64,000 nucleotides of DNA from Chamaecrista fasciculata (lineage: Eukaryota; Streptophyta; Magnoliopsida; Fabales; Fabaceae): NCBI GenBank assembly GCA_003254925.1, contig QANZ01027320.1:259601-323600 (forward strand). Direction: 5' to 3'. Position numbers and translations under genes: made by a program. The notes beneath the pieces were generated by a model. It did no database searches and was not told the origin of the DNA. It saw only the letters and a program-made list of their open reading frames with translations. Shown one piece after another: positions 53,940-64,000 of this stretch; positions within the stretch are counted from its first letter, which is position 1; every line of letters begins with the position of its first letter.

Positions 53940-54789
53940 GAGGATATTAGCATGGTTAGTTAAAATTTGCTTCACTTTGCTAAAATTTTTGCTCACAAGG
54001 TGTTTGATAAAAAGCCTCAATGACTTTTTGTGGATTGGAGCGAATTAGTAATCTTTCTTTTGTGATTTTTTTTCCCTTCTGCTTGAATTCACTTTACAAT
54101 GGAATACAAAATTGTGGTTGAGTATCAGAGTATGTTCAATTATCATTTGAACATTTCATGAGCTTACCTTGATGTAAAAACTTCAGCCAAGAGTGTGTTG
54201 ATTTCAACTAATGGTGACCATTTTAACACATGTTGAGTTTTTTACCCACTTTCACATATTGAAACTCTGGTTTTGACTCTCTTGGAATTTGTTTATGTTT
54301 GGTCATATTTAGGTATGTAGAAACAATCAAGCTTAAGGCTTTTAACTTTCTTTTTGTTGTAGTGCGGTTATGTTGGAAGAATTGATTATTGCAATTCATG
54401 AAAGTGAGTTTAAGGTGCCAATTTAAAAATGTTTAAATAAAGAAAATAGCTTGTTTTGTTATTTTGTTCAAGAATTTCTTTGCTTTCTTTTATTCTTTTA
54501 AAAAAATCCACAAACATCTTCGTTTGTGGACCTCTCCAAATAAAATGCAAAACTTTTGTTTAGAATTTCATATTTCTATGCAATTAAAAAAAAATGGTAG
54601 TGACTTCTCTTCTTTTATTTGAAAGTTACTTATTTTTCTTTAAGAAAGTTACTTCACAAAAATCCAAAAATATGTTCAATTTCATTTTATTTACCCTTTT
54701 ATTTCAGACTATTATAATTTTGTATTTCTGAAAAAAAAAACTCCTAAAATTATCCTTATATGCTAAATTAAAATGGATAGACTTGTATT
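53940..54789. other. AT-rich spacer
   Basis: No recognisable gene, RNA or transposon was found. If the 5' UTR-like sequence before it is real, this would be its first intron. Confidence 0.4.
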
Positions 54790-54976
54790 AGAATCAAACT
54801 TCAGCAGCGACAATGCTGCCACTGAATGTAGTATCTCTTGTGGCAACATATTTTGTCCCACGGAATAAAGGCCTTAGGTGGCAACAATATTTGTCGTCAT
54901 CATTTGTCTGAGATTAAGTGCCGATGTTTTGGACCGCCACCAAAAGTCATCACAAAATGTCAATTTTCTTGTAGTG
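54790..54976. mobile_element. CACTA-type element terminal fragment
   Basis: It ends TTTTCTTGTAGTG, the complement of the CACTACAAGAAA terminus typical of plant CACTA elements, preceded by subterminal GGCAACA, GGTGGCAACAATA and GCCACC repeats. The opposite terminus is not visible nearby. Confidence 0.55.
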
Positions 54977-55914
54977 AGCAGAGCACAATATATGTGTACA
55001 CATACATCAACTGATTCTATCAATCAAACATGCCTACTTTTACACCTAAGAAACCATGAACCAGTGTTAGTGGTATTTGATGTACAATTTCACATGAACT
55101 AAAGAAAGTAAATGTACACAATAAGTTAAATGATATTTCTTAACAAGTGCAAGAGTTAATTCTATTTATCCCCGACAAATATTGTCCGGAAATAATGTGT
55201 TAGTGATCTCATGTAAGTGAGGGTATTTATACAAGTGAATAATGAATCTATTCTAGGAAGGAAAACACAAAAGAGTAATTACAGGGGAGATTATAGCTAA
55301 TTACTAATCACAATCCCTAATGTTAATCCTAGAATAATTATAGATATTAATCAGATATTGTATCAATCTAACACTCCCCCTCAAGTTGATGAATGGATAT
55401 CTTTCATGCCAAGCTTGCTGACTATACTCTGAAAGTTGATAGTACACAAGCCTTTGGTAAGCACATCTGCAAGTTGGTCACTAGAAGGAACGTAAGGAGT
55501 GCATATGAGACCGCTATCCAACTTTTCTTTAATGAAATGTCGATCAATTTCCACATGTTTAGTGCGATCATGTTGAACCGGGTTATGAGCAATACTGATC
55601 GCTGACTTGTTATCACAATAAAGCTTCATTGGGCCTTCCCAAGTAACGCCCAAGTCATCAAGGATAATCTTGAGCTACAGATGTTTACATACACCAAGTG
55701 CCATTGCTCTAAACTCTGCTTCCGCACTTGATCTTGAAACCACATTCTGTTTTTTACTTCTCCAAGTTACAAGGTTGCCTCCCAAGAATGTACAATACCC
55801 GGTAGTTGACCGTCTATCAATAAGTGACCCAGCATAGTCTGCATCTGTATAAGCTTCCAAAGTCAAGCTCTCCCCTCCCTTAAAGAGAATGCCTTTCCCT
55901 GGTGTACCCTTCAA

Positions 55915-57118
55915 CAAGGCAGTCAAGATCTAGATTTAAATCGTAAGATCGTACGATCTTACGATCTTGCAAGGCCAATTCTAGTTAAATCGGATGCAGG
56001 ATCGGTTTTGACCAAGATCTGAGTAAGATCTAGATTTAAATCGTAAGATCGGTAAGATCGTACGATCTTACCGATCTTGTAAATTTTTTTTAAGCTTTTT
56101 TTTTTTAAAAAAAAAGACCCAAAAACAATTAAAAACTTTCAAAAAGGTCCCAAAAACACTTTAAACAATTCCACAAAGGCCCAAAAGCATTTAAAAACTT
56201 TCAAAAAGGTCCAAAAACACTTTAAACAATTCCACAAAGGCCCAAAAACATTTAAGAGACTTTCAAAAGACCATAAACCTTTCAAAAAGGTCCCAAAAAC
56301 ACTTTAAACAAGCCCACAAAGGCCCAAAAATATTTAAAAGACTTTGAAAAAGGTCAAAAAACACTTTAAACAATTCCACAAAGGCCCAAAAACATTTAAA
56401 AACTTTCAAAAAGGTCCAAAAACACTTTAAACAATTCCACAAAGGCCCAAAAACATTTAAGAGACTTTCCAAAAGACCCTAAAACATTTTAAAACTTTCA
56501 GAAAGGCCCTAAAACGTTTTAATGACTTCCAAAAGACCCTAAAATGTTTTAACAACTTTCAAAAAAAGTCCAAAAATATTTAAGAGACTTTCCAAAAGAC
56601 CCTAAAACATTTTAAAACTTTCAAAAAGGCCCTAAAACGTTTTAAACACTTAAAAAAAAGAGCCCGGCCAAAATGCGGTGTTCACAAGTACAAACCACTT
56701 AGGCTTGAAGTTTAGGCTTGAAGTTTTTTTTTTTTTTTAGATTTCAATCACTAATTCACTACTTATAATTAAGTTTGTTGTCTTTTTATTTTTATTTTTT
56801 CAGGTATGAAGATGTTGTTGCTTTGTTTTTGTTAGCGTTTGACTGAACTTTTGTTAGCTTTTTGTTAGAAATGGGAGATGTTGTTGCTTATTATATATAT
56901 TTATATATACATACTCATAAGTTATAAGATGAATTTATGACTTATGAGCATTTATATATATATATATATATAAATAGATATTAGTAATTGTTTATATGAT
57001 TTATATAATATTTTTTTAGGAAATTCATAGGATCTTACGATCCTCGATTCGATCTTACGATTCGATCTTTCTCATGCTCCTTCCGATCTTGAGTAAGATC
57101 TCGATCTTGACTGCATTG
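55915..57118. mobile_element. hAT-like non-autonomous transposon inside Copia pol
   Basis: The ends are CAAGGCAGTCAAGATC and GATCTTGACTGCATTG (inverted, one mismatch). The perfect 8-bp TSD CCCTTCAA lies at 55907-55914 and 57119-57126; removing the element restores continuous pol homology. Subterminal regions carry GATC-rich palindromes (22 bp at 55942-55963, 34 bp at 56045-56078). The middle is a tandem array and an AT-rich stretch. No transposase is encoded. Confidence 0.9.
56100..56660. repeat. Irregular tandem array inside the hAT-like element
   Basis: Units of roughly 60-80 bp are built from TTTCAAAAAGGTCC, AAAACACTTTAAACAATTCC, ACAAAGGCCC and AAAACATTTAA blocks, repeated about eight times with variants. 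It is non-coding. Confidence 0.8.
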
Positions 57119-60100
57119 CCCTTCAAGTATTGAAGAATTCGATGAACTACCTTTAAATGGGATTCTCTCAGATTATGCATAAACTGACTGACAACACTCA
57201 CAGCATAAGCTATATCCGGTCTAGTATGTGCTAGATAAATGAGTTTTCCCACAAGCCTCTGATAGGAACCTTTATCAACCAACCCTTCTTCAGGTGCATC
57301 ATACAGGCGATGATTAGGCTCCATTGGAGTGGAGGCTGGTTTACAACCCAATTTACCCGCCTCTATCAACAGGTCAACAACGTATTTCTGTTGAGAAATG
57401 AAAATCCCACTCTTTGAGTGAGCCACCTCAATACCAAGAAAGTATTTGAGTCTCCCAAGCTCCTTAATCTCAAATTCTTTCACCAATTGTTTTTTCAACA
57501 GGGAAATACTGTCAATGTCATCCCCAGTGATCACAATATCATCAACATACACTAAGTGAATAGTCACTCCCCCTGAAGAAGATCGGCGTATAAATAAAGT
57601 GTGGTCACCCTGACTCTTCTTATACCCCATACTCAACATAGCTTTAGAAAACCTCCCAAACCATGCTCTAGGTGATTGTTTGAGCCCGTACAAGGCCTTT
57701 TTCAAACGGCAAACTGTTCATGGCTTAGAACTTGGGTTAAAGCCTGGAGGAATCTCCATGTAAATCTCCTCTTCCAAGTCTCCATGTAAGAATGCATTAT
57801 TGACATCGAACTGGTGCAATTGCCATCCAAAATTAGCTGCAAGGGATAATAGTACTCTGACAGTATTCATCTTGGCGACTGGGGCAAATGTCTCCATATA
57901 ATCTACACCATATGTCTGGGTGTAGCCCTTGGCAACGAGCCGAGCTTTGTATCTTTCTAGAGTACCATCAGAATTGTACTTCGTGGTGAAGACCCACCTA
58001 CAACCAACTGGTTTTTTACCTCTTGGTAAAAGAACAAGGTCCCATGTCTGGTTTTTCTCAAGAGCATCCATCTCAGCCTTCATAGTCTGCACCCAATTTT
58101 CATCCTGCAATGCTTCGGATAAAGTAGTGGGAATAGGAATGCTGTGAAGATTAGTCAAGAAAGCTTTGTGTGTGGTGGACAAATTGGTAAAGTTAAGAAA
58201 TGAAGATATGGGATGTTTAGTACAAGTCCTTGTTTTTTTCCTTAAAGCAATAGGAGGATGAGAATCATCAGAATCATCTAATTGAGAAGGGGAAGGATGA
58301 GTTACCTCAACATCTTGGGGCTCCGAAGACGATGATTGGACAAGCTCACTTGGAGGAGGTGGCACTTTTCGCCGAGAATAAAACTTGAATGGAAGAGTAG
58401 AATCCAATGTTTGGTTGGGCTGCAAATTGGGATCATGGTCAGGGATGATTTGAGGAGGATCTTGGTCAGGAATGATTTGAGGAGGATCTTGGTCAGGTTG
58501 TTGGGGCTGTACAGGCAAGTCCACTATTTGAGGACACAGAACAGGTAACTCAGGAAATAGGTTATGTTCGGAGGTGTTTTGGTCCTTTTGAGAAGAATCC
58601 TGGCTGAAATAAGGGGTAAGTTCAGCAAAGGTGACATCAGCAGACACATAATATTTCCTCGTTGGAGGATGATAACATTTATAACCTTTCTTAGTAGATG
58701 AGTAACCAAGAAAAACACACTTTAGAGCCCGAGGGTCAAGCTTACTCCTTTGAGGGAGGTGAACATGAACAAAGGCAACACAACCAAAGACTCTAGCTAC
58801 AAGATTATTTGAGACATTGAAGTTTGGAAAAGATTCAGTGAGAACTTGCATAGGACTCTTACGATCAAGAACTTGGGTTGGAAGTCTATTAATCAAGTGA
58901 GTTGCTATTAAAACAGCATCCCCCCAAAACTTTTGTGGGACATGATTTTGAATCAAAAGAGCTCGTGTGCTTGAAAGAATATGACTATTTTTTCGTTCAG
59001 CAACTCCATTTTGTTGCGGTGTATAGACACAAGAAGATTCATGGATTATACCTTGTTGCTGAAAAAATGACGAAAGAGATTGATTGAAAAAATCTTTCGC
59101 ATTATCAGAACGAAATCATTGTATCTTTACCCCGAACTGGGTGTGAACCATGTTGTAAAATTTAGGAAAAATAGAACTAACTTCAGACTTTTGTTTGAGC
59201 AAATAAACCCAAGTCACACGAGTATAGTCATCAATAAAAGAGACAAACCAACGAGCTCCAGAAATATTAGAAATAGTAGATGGCCCCCATATATCACTAT
59301 GAATCAAGGTGAAAGGAACAAAAGTTCTACTATTACTAATAGGGAAAGAAACACGTTTATGTTTAGCAAGTTTACAGACTTCACAATGAAAATCTTCAAT
59401 AGCTAACCCTCCAAACAAATCGGGAAACATAACTTTTAAAGTGTGAAAGATGGATGTCCAAGGCGGAGATGATAAAGCCAATTTTTTTCTTTATGGGTTT
59501 TAAGGGAAAGGCTATGGAACGAATGGGATGACAAACTTTGAACACTATGTCCATTAGTACCAGTTTTGAGATAATATAGACCATTCTGCTCCTGAGCATG
59601 TCCAATCATCCTCTTCGTTCCCTGTTCCTGAAAAACAAAATGGGTAGGGTGAAAAATTGCACTACACTTAGAGTCAGCTGTAAGCTTATGAACAGAAATA
59701 AGATTAGAGCAAAGTTTAGGAACATGAAGAACACCTTTAAGAGTGATATGATCATTTAAGAAAACATTTCCTAGTCCAGCTACAGTAGTATCTGACCCAT
59801 CAGCTAAGGTAATTTTTCGAGTGCTAGGACATGGGATATAAGAAATGAATTTATGAGGGGCGTTGGTCATATGATCAGAAGCCTCTGAATCAATGATCCA
59901 GGAATCAAAGGGAACTTTATCCGAAACATTAAAAGCAGAAGGAAAATAAGGAGAAGGTTGAGAAGGTTGGGAGGATATACCTGAGAACACCATAGGGCAA
60001 TTACCTATATTAGGAGATGGTGCTAGAGTGTCCAACAAACTCCTCAATTTCTCTAATTCCTCACTGGTCAAGTTGACTCCAGCAGTGTCGCGGGTAGCAA

Positions 60101-60770
60101 ATGAAGACGACATAGTCTAAGCTCCCAAATTGATGCACTACCAAAGAAACAATATCAAATGCTCAACATAGAGAAGAGCCAAACAAAGGAGCACCCTCAA
60201 GTAACCGAAACCACCACAAGCAGCTGAAATCTTTGGGTGATGGTCGGAAATGGCCGGAAGTACGTTGGAAAGTAGACCGGAAGTGACGGCGGCGAAAAAC
60301 GGCTGCGCACGCTCTCTCATGCGTCGGCGCGTGGGCGATGAGCTGATCTGCTGTGGTGGCGCGTGGCGGCAAATCTGGGTTGCCGGTCACCGGTGTATGC
60401 CGATCGGACTATTCCGAGCAAAGCCCAAGGGTGTTTTGGGCGAAAGCAGGTCAGAAAAATGGGCGGGCTTAGTGACTAGGGTGAAGTCACTGCCACTGGA
60501 AAAAAAAAATATATCTGACCTAGAAGGTAAAAAAAAGAACACAGCAGCGGAAATAGAGCTCTATGGCTCTGATACCATGACAAATATTGTCTGGAAATAA
60601 TGTGTTATTGATCTCATGTAAGTGAGGGTATTTATACAAGTGAGTAATGAATCTATTCTAGGAAGGAAAACACAAAAGAGTAATTACAGGAGAGATTATA
60701 GCTAATTACTAATCACAATCCCTAATGTTAATCCTAGAATAATTACAGATATTAATCAGATTGTCTAACA

Positions 60771-60880
60771 ATCCCTTCTGCAATGATGGCCTAGAATCAA
60801 CGAGTCACATCTACATCTCTTGTCGATTCCAAGAGCTGTTTGATTTGCATTTCCTTTTTGTCAGCATGAAGATATTGTTG
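60771..60880 (+). pseudogene. LINE reverse-transcriptase zinc-binding (zf-RVT) fragment
   Basis: The plus frame reads PFCNDGLESTSHIYISCRFQ and continues QELFDLHFLF, with the C-x-x-G-x-E-x-x-x-H-x-x-x-x-C spacing of the zf-RVT domain at the C-terminus of plant LINE polyproteins. The Copia element lies directly upstream, so it appears to have inserted into this relic. The rest is not readable. Confidence 0.4.
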
Positions 60881-61112
60881 TCTAAATTCAAACATGGTTT
60901 AGAGTTCAGACAATCTCATCGATCCGAGGCATAAGAAATTTCCCACATACCAATGTATAGTTTTGAAGTGCCAAACCAGATCACTCCTTAAATGTGTAAT
61001 ATCAGTCCAAAATGTTCTGAATGAAGCCACCAAACATGCTTCCAATACCACACCAAAAGAGATGTCTCAAAACACATATAATGAAATGCTACTCGTAGTG
61101 CCTAGCTAATGC

Positions 61113-62834
61113 TTATCGAGCACAAATTGTAGTAACTGTGACCTCATTGATTGAAGGTTCACCTCCTGATGTTGATGACTCTGAAAAGTCTTTGTGGGAG
61201 TTATATATGAATGCAGGCTTTTGTGGCATGGGAAGGCTTATTTGATTGCCAAGCATGAAAACAACTTCTAACATGGATGGCCGAATATGGGCACTTTCTT
61301 GAACACACAAGAGCCCAATTTGGATACACCTTAGGACTTCATTAGTAGGAAATGATTGATTAAGACTCGAGTCTACTATTTCCAAGGCATTTTCTTCTCT
61401 CCACAAGTTCCATACCTGTAAATGAAAGAAACATCACATGATTTTCAGACAGATGTTCAGAAAGAACCTTGTGCCATTATGATTTGACAAAGCACGTGTG
61501 AAAAGGTATGTCAAAGAGGTCAATGATTATGTTTATCTAGTGATAGCTTTCCATCCTTATACTTTTCTTTTTCTTACATGTGCAATCAGATTGAGGGATG
61601 TCTGTGCTATTTCACGATCTGTGTTTCTTCTACCACTAATAATCTCGAGCAGTAATACACCAAAGCTGAAGACATCAGATTTTATTGAATAACGTCCTTC
61701 CATTGCATATTCAGGTGACATATAACCACTGCAGTAATTCAAAGTAGTTATTAGATATAATGTAACATTGTGCATGTCATTTTCGTTTATAGTGTTAGAG
61801 ATAGAAAAGTTTTTAATCCTTACTACGTTCCAACAACTCTTCTTGTTCTTGCTTGGATTTGATCTTCTCCAAACATTCTAGCCATGCCAAAATCTGAAAT
61901 TTTAGGATTCATTGTGGCATCTAAAAGAACATTGCTAGCTTTAAGGTCTCTGTGAATTATTTTTAATCTTGAGTCTTGATGAAGATAAAGAACACCTCGA
62001 GCAATCCCAAAAATAATTTGAAAACGCTTATCCCAATTTAGTAATGGCCTCTGTGTTCTATCTGCAATGAACCCTAAAAGCCTGTTAAAATTGAAGTTGA
62101 CAAGAAACTAATCTAGACATATGAAGTAAGGATATGAATTATACAATTATAAGAATAGGGAGATCTAACATTTTATAAAAATAAATAAGATACCATACTT
62201 TAATGTTATCTTAATAAAACTTCTAGATGTTAATTTTTGGATGAAATGCAAAGTTTTAGGATTCAAAAGTGTCAAACTGTATGCAGTTGCCTAAAATTGT
62301 ATTATAACTGCATGACAACCGTATTGGTCATGAAAGAAATTTTACATATATAAAATGATCCATTACTTCAGCGAATATGCATTGTTTTACTGTCAACAAT
62401 ATCTTCAGCCATTTTGAAATATTGATGCTATATAAATATCTGCTTTAAACCTTCTTACCTTGACATGAATATGAGAAAAACCATTTTGGTATTCCAAAAC
62501 TGACAAATTGTTAAAATACTCATTTTGGCCTGTAAATTGACTATATATGGTATCTGGAAGTTATATCATTTTGTATCAGAAAAAAGCTATATTTATGTCA
62601 GACCAAGATAGAAAATGACATACCAAATAGAAAAAAGTCCAAGCTTTTGTTGGGTAGGTATTCATATATCAGCATCCTTTCTTCTTTGTGAATACAACAA
62701 CCAAGCAACCTCACAAGATTCCTATGTTGGAGTTTTGCTATTAGTCTAATTTCATTTTTGAACTCTTGGATTCCCTGCCCTGAATCTTTAGACAATCTTT
62801 TTACTGCTATTTCTTGTCCATCAACCAATAAGCC
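61113..62834 (-). CDS. S-domain-type receptor-like kinase, 3' kinase half (partial)
   Basis: Exons on the minus strand: 62834-62624, 62061-61824, 61728-61578, 61415-61113 (stop). They join in frame to 300 residues: [103 protein letters not shown], then the tail [16 protein letters not shown]. The catalytic Lys, HRD, DFG and SPE motifs are all present, so this is an RD kinase, closest in style to G-type lectin S-receptor (SD1) or cysteine-rich RLKs. It retains the APE exon that copy B at 9894-15839 has lost. The next exon upstream (glycine loop, TM, extracellular part) is not seen; a Copia element starts at 62927, about 90 bp beyond. The 5' part may lie past the window, and whether the gene is intact is unknown. 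Confidence 0.8.
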
Positions 62835-62926
62835 CTGAAATATCAATAAATCTCAAGCCTCATTGTATTATATTACCTACAATAGAATATGAAACAGATA
62901 TTTTAAATTGAGGAAGCCGTGAAGTT

Positions 62927-64000
62927 TGTTAAAGTGTTATGAGTTATGTTAGTAGTTGTTAGTTGAGTCATTAATATAGGTAGGTAGAAGTATGTAATTA
63001 ATATAGGTAGATAGGAGAGCTTGAGTCTTGTATATATATATATCCTTGTTGCTATGTAAACATTATCAGATATTATCCATTCTGGTCTTAGAAATAACAT
63101 GGTATCAGAGCTTTAAGGCTTTAGGGTTTGGTATCTTCTCCAGTAGCGCACAGTAGCGCACATTTGAGTGTGCAGCTCATCACTGCACGTTAGGGCCCAA
63201 ATTTTCTGGGCATCTGTTTGCGTCACCGCCACCATAGGAAGGAAGATAAGGCTGAGATCGGCCAGTTCCCGGAGTCCGGTGTCCAATAGGGCGGCGCATG
63301 AGTCTCACACGCCTTGCAAAGTTTTCGCGCAGTTCCCACGCGCCGGCGCGTGACGGCGCGTGCTCTGTCGTACCGGCAACCGCCTTGTTCAGCCGCCGTC
63401 GGGAGGACATTTCCGGCGGTTTCCGATCAACACCTAGAGGTTCCAGCCACTTTTTGTTTGGTTCTATTGATTGAGGTCTCGTTTTGGTCAGTGGATTTGC
63501 GTCCAATTCATCATTTGGAGTTGGGCTTGCTGTGTGGCTTTGGTGCCCAGTTCAGCATTTGGAGTTTTGGTTCTTTTGATCTGCTGTCCAGTCATCACGT
63601 GTTTAATTTGAGTTCGATGGCTGATAACACTATTTGTATTTCCACGGATGAATATGCTCAGTTGCTCAAATATCGTGAGTTAGTAAACTCTCATGCCGAT
63701 TCAGGTAAATCCACTAAATGCCTACTTTCATCATCTTCTAAATGGGTTATTGATTCAGGAGCTACAGAGCACATGACAGGTAACCCAAATCTCTTCTCCA
63801 CTTTTCAATCTCATTCTTCCACTCCTCGTGTTACTTTGGCAGATGGTTCCACTTCTCGTGTCCTTGGTTCTGGAACTGTCAATCCTATTCCTTCACTTTC
63901 CTTATCTTCAGTATTGAGTTTACCCAATTTCTCATTCAATCTGCTTTCGGTTAGTAAACTCACTCGTGATTTAAATTGTGTCATCTCATTCTTTCCTGAC
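62927..64000 (+). mobile_element. Second Copia-type retrotransposon, 5' end (continues past window)
   Basis: The LTR at 62927-63099 (TGTTAAAGTGTTATGAG...AAATAACA) is followed at once by the PBS TGGTATCAGAGC at 63100-63111. A GC-rich untranslated leader (about 63120-63615) precedes an open frame. The 3' part lies outside the window. Confidence 0.85.
63617..64000 (+). CDS. Copia-type polyprotein N-terminal part (open at window end)
   Basis: The ATG at 63617 opens 128 codons with no stop to the window edge. The frame contains SKWVIDSGATEHMTGNP, the aspartic protease motif with intact DSG, followed by RVTLADGS and LLSVSKL, the usual order before the GAG-pre-integrase region. As in the Copia at 55-60 kb, a normal gag with zinc knuckle is not readable before the protease. 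This element's frame is undamaged so far. Confidence 0.75.
   Translation, partial: MADNTICISTDEYAQLLKYRELVNSHADSGKSTKCLLSSSSKWVIDSGATEHMTGNPNLFSTFQSHSSTPRVTLADGSTSRVLGSGTVNPIPSLSLSSVLSLPNFSFNLLSVSKLTRDLNCVISFFPD

Larger units (their letters stand above)
55381..60113 (-). pseudogene. Copia pol polyprotein, disrupted
   Basis: Minus-strand pieces: 60113-about 59436 (protease WIIDSEASDHMT, GAG-pre-integrase GQ and H/H region), 59481-59116 (integrase HCEVCKLAKH, HSDIWGP, DDYTR), 59115-57721 (integrase end [11 protein letters not shown], then RT with [15 protein letters not shown]), 57717-57127 (RT YVDDIVITG) and 55906-55381 (RNase H AYTDADYAGS). Breaks: the protease motif is DSE instead of DSG, a frameshift lies near 59450-59480, TGA stops lie at about 59114 and 57718-57720, and a 1.2-kb insertion interrupts the RT to RNase H linker. 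The element encodes no working polyprotein. Confidence 0.9.
55173..60770 (-). mobile_element. Full-length degenerate Ty1/Copia retrotransposon
   Basis: LTRs lie at 55173-55373 and 60578-60770, with about seven substitutions plus a small indel. The 5-bp TSD ATCCC lies at 55168-55172 and 60771-60775. The minus-strand PBS TGGTATCAGAGCC sits next to the right LTR (complement at 60565-60577), and the PPT TTGAGGGGGAG sits next to the left LTR. Order on the minus strand is protease, integrase, RT, RNase H, as in Copia. A normal gag with CCHC knuckle is missing between the PBS and the protease. It is interrupted by the hAT-like element 55915-57118. Confidence 0.95.

Noticed and set aside
57929..60600. 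Plus-strand ORFs of 60-116 residues across the Copia element
   Set aside because: They are antisense shadows of pol and of the GC-rich leader.
63168..63506. ORFs on both strands in the leader of the second Copia
   Set aside because: GC-rich untranslated leader; the frames have no motif and the polyprotein starts at 63617.

Overview
This is a stretch of plant nuclear DNA, almost certainly from a eudicot. The evidence is AT-rich, intron-rich genes with GT-AG introns, plant-only families (G-type lectin S-receptor kinases, LRR-XII-type receptor kinases, GDSL lipases, a Ptta/En-Spm-type transposase gene), and a typical angiosperm load of Copia, TRIM, hAT, Mutator-like, PIF/Harbinger-like, Stowaway and CACTA-like elements. 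The species cannot be fixed from the sequence alone. All gene models were assembled by hand from reading frames and splice sites.

Layout. 1-17.5 kb: a tandem-duplicated, decayed locus of minus-strand S-domain receptor kinases. Copy A (1-2705) holds only the lectin/S-domain start and is broken by nested transposons. Copy B (9894-15839) runs from the signal peptide to the kinase C-terminus but has frameshifts, lost domains and a missing kinase exon. Between them lie an apparently intact five-exon GDSL esterase/lipase gene (5921-7415, +), bracketed by a roughly 215-bp direct repeat, and a doubtful small ORF. 17.5-21.5 kb is AT-rich intergenic DNA. 21.5-32 kb and 42.4-52.9 kb hold two paralogous plus-strand LRR receptor kinases. 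Both reconstruct as complete reading frames (1129 and 1179 residues) with identical exon logic and a non-RD kinase, as in pattern-recognition receptors. Their introns are packed with transposons. Between them is an intact minus-strand five-exon gene for a 536-residue Transposase_24 (Ptta/En/Spm) protein, plus gene-fragment debris. 53-55 kb is transposon-rich spacer. 55.2-60.8 kb is a full-length but dead Copia element with its TSD, carrying a 1.2-kb hAT-like insertion in pol. 61.1-62.8 kb is the 3' kinase half of a third S-domain receptor kinase (minus strand, reading frame intact). 62.9 kb to the end is the start of another Copia element on the plus strand.

Functionally, the window is a receptor-kinase cluster in which both receptor families are immune or self-recognition type. 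The LRR pair looks functional; the S-domain genes show birth-and-death decay. Transposons have shaped the locus: a Mutator-like MITE sits in the presumed TATA box of the second LRR kinase, LRR exons are all phase-1 modules with one extra module in the second gene, and one intron holds two complete miniature LTR retrotransposons (321 bp and 1496 bp), each with PBS, PPT and TSD. I found no wholly new multi-gene system. The most unusual signals are the minimal TRIM, the palindrome-bearing hAT-like element, the TATA-box MITE, and the intact transposase gene lodged between two receptor kinases.
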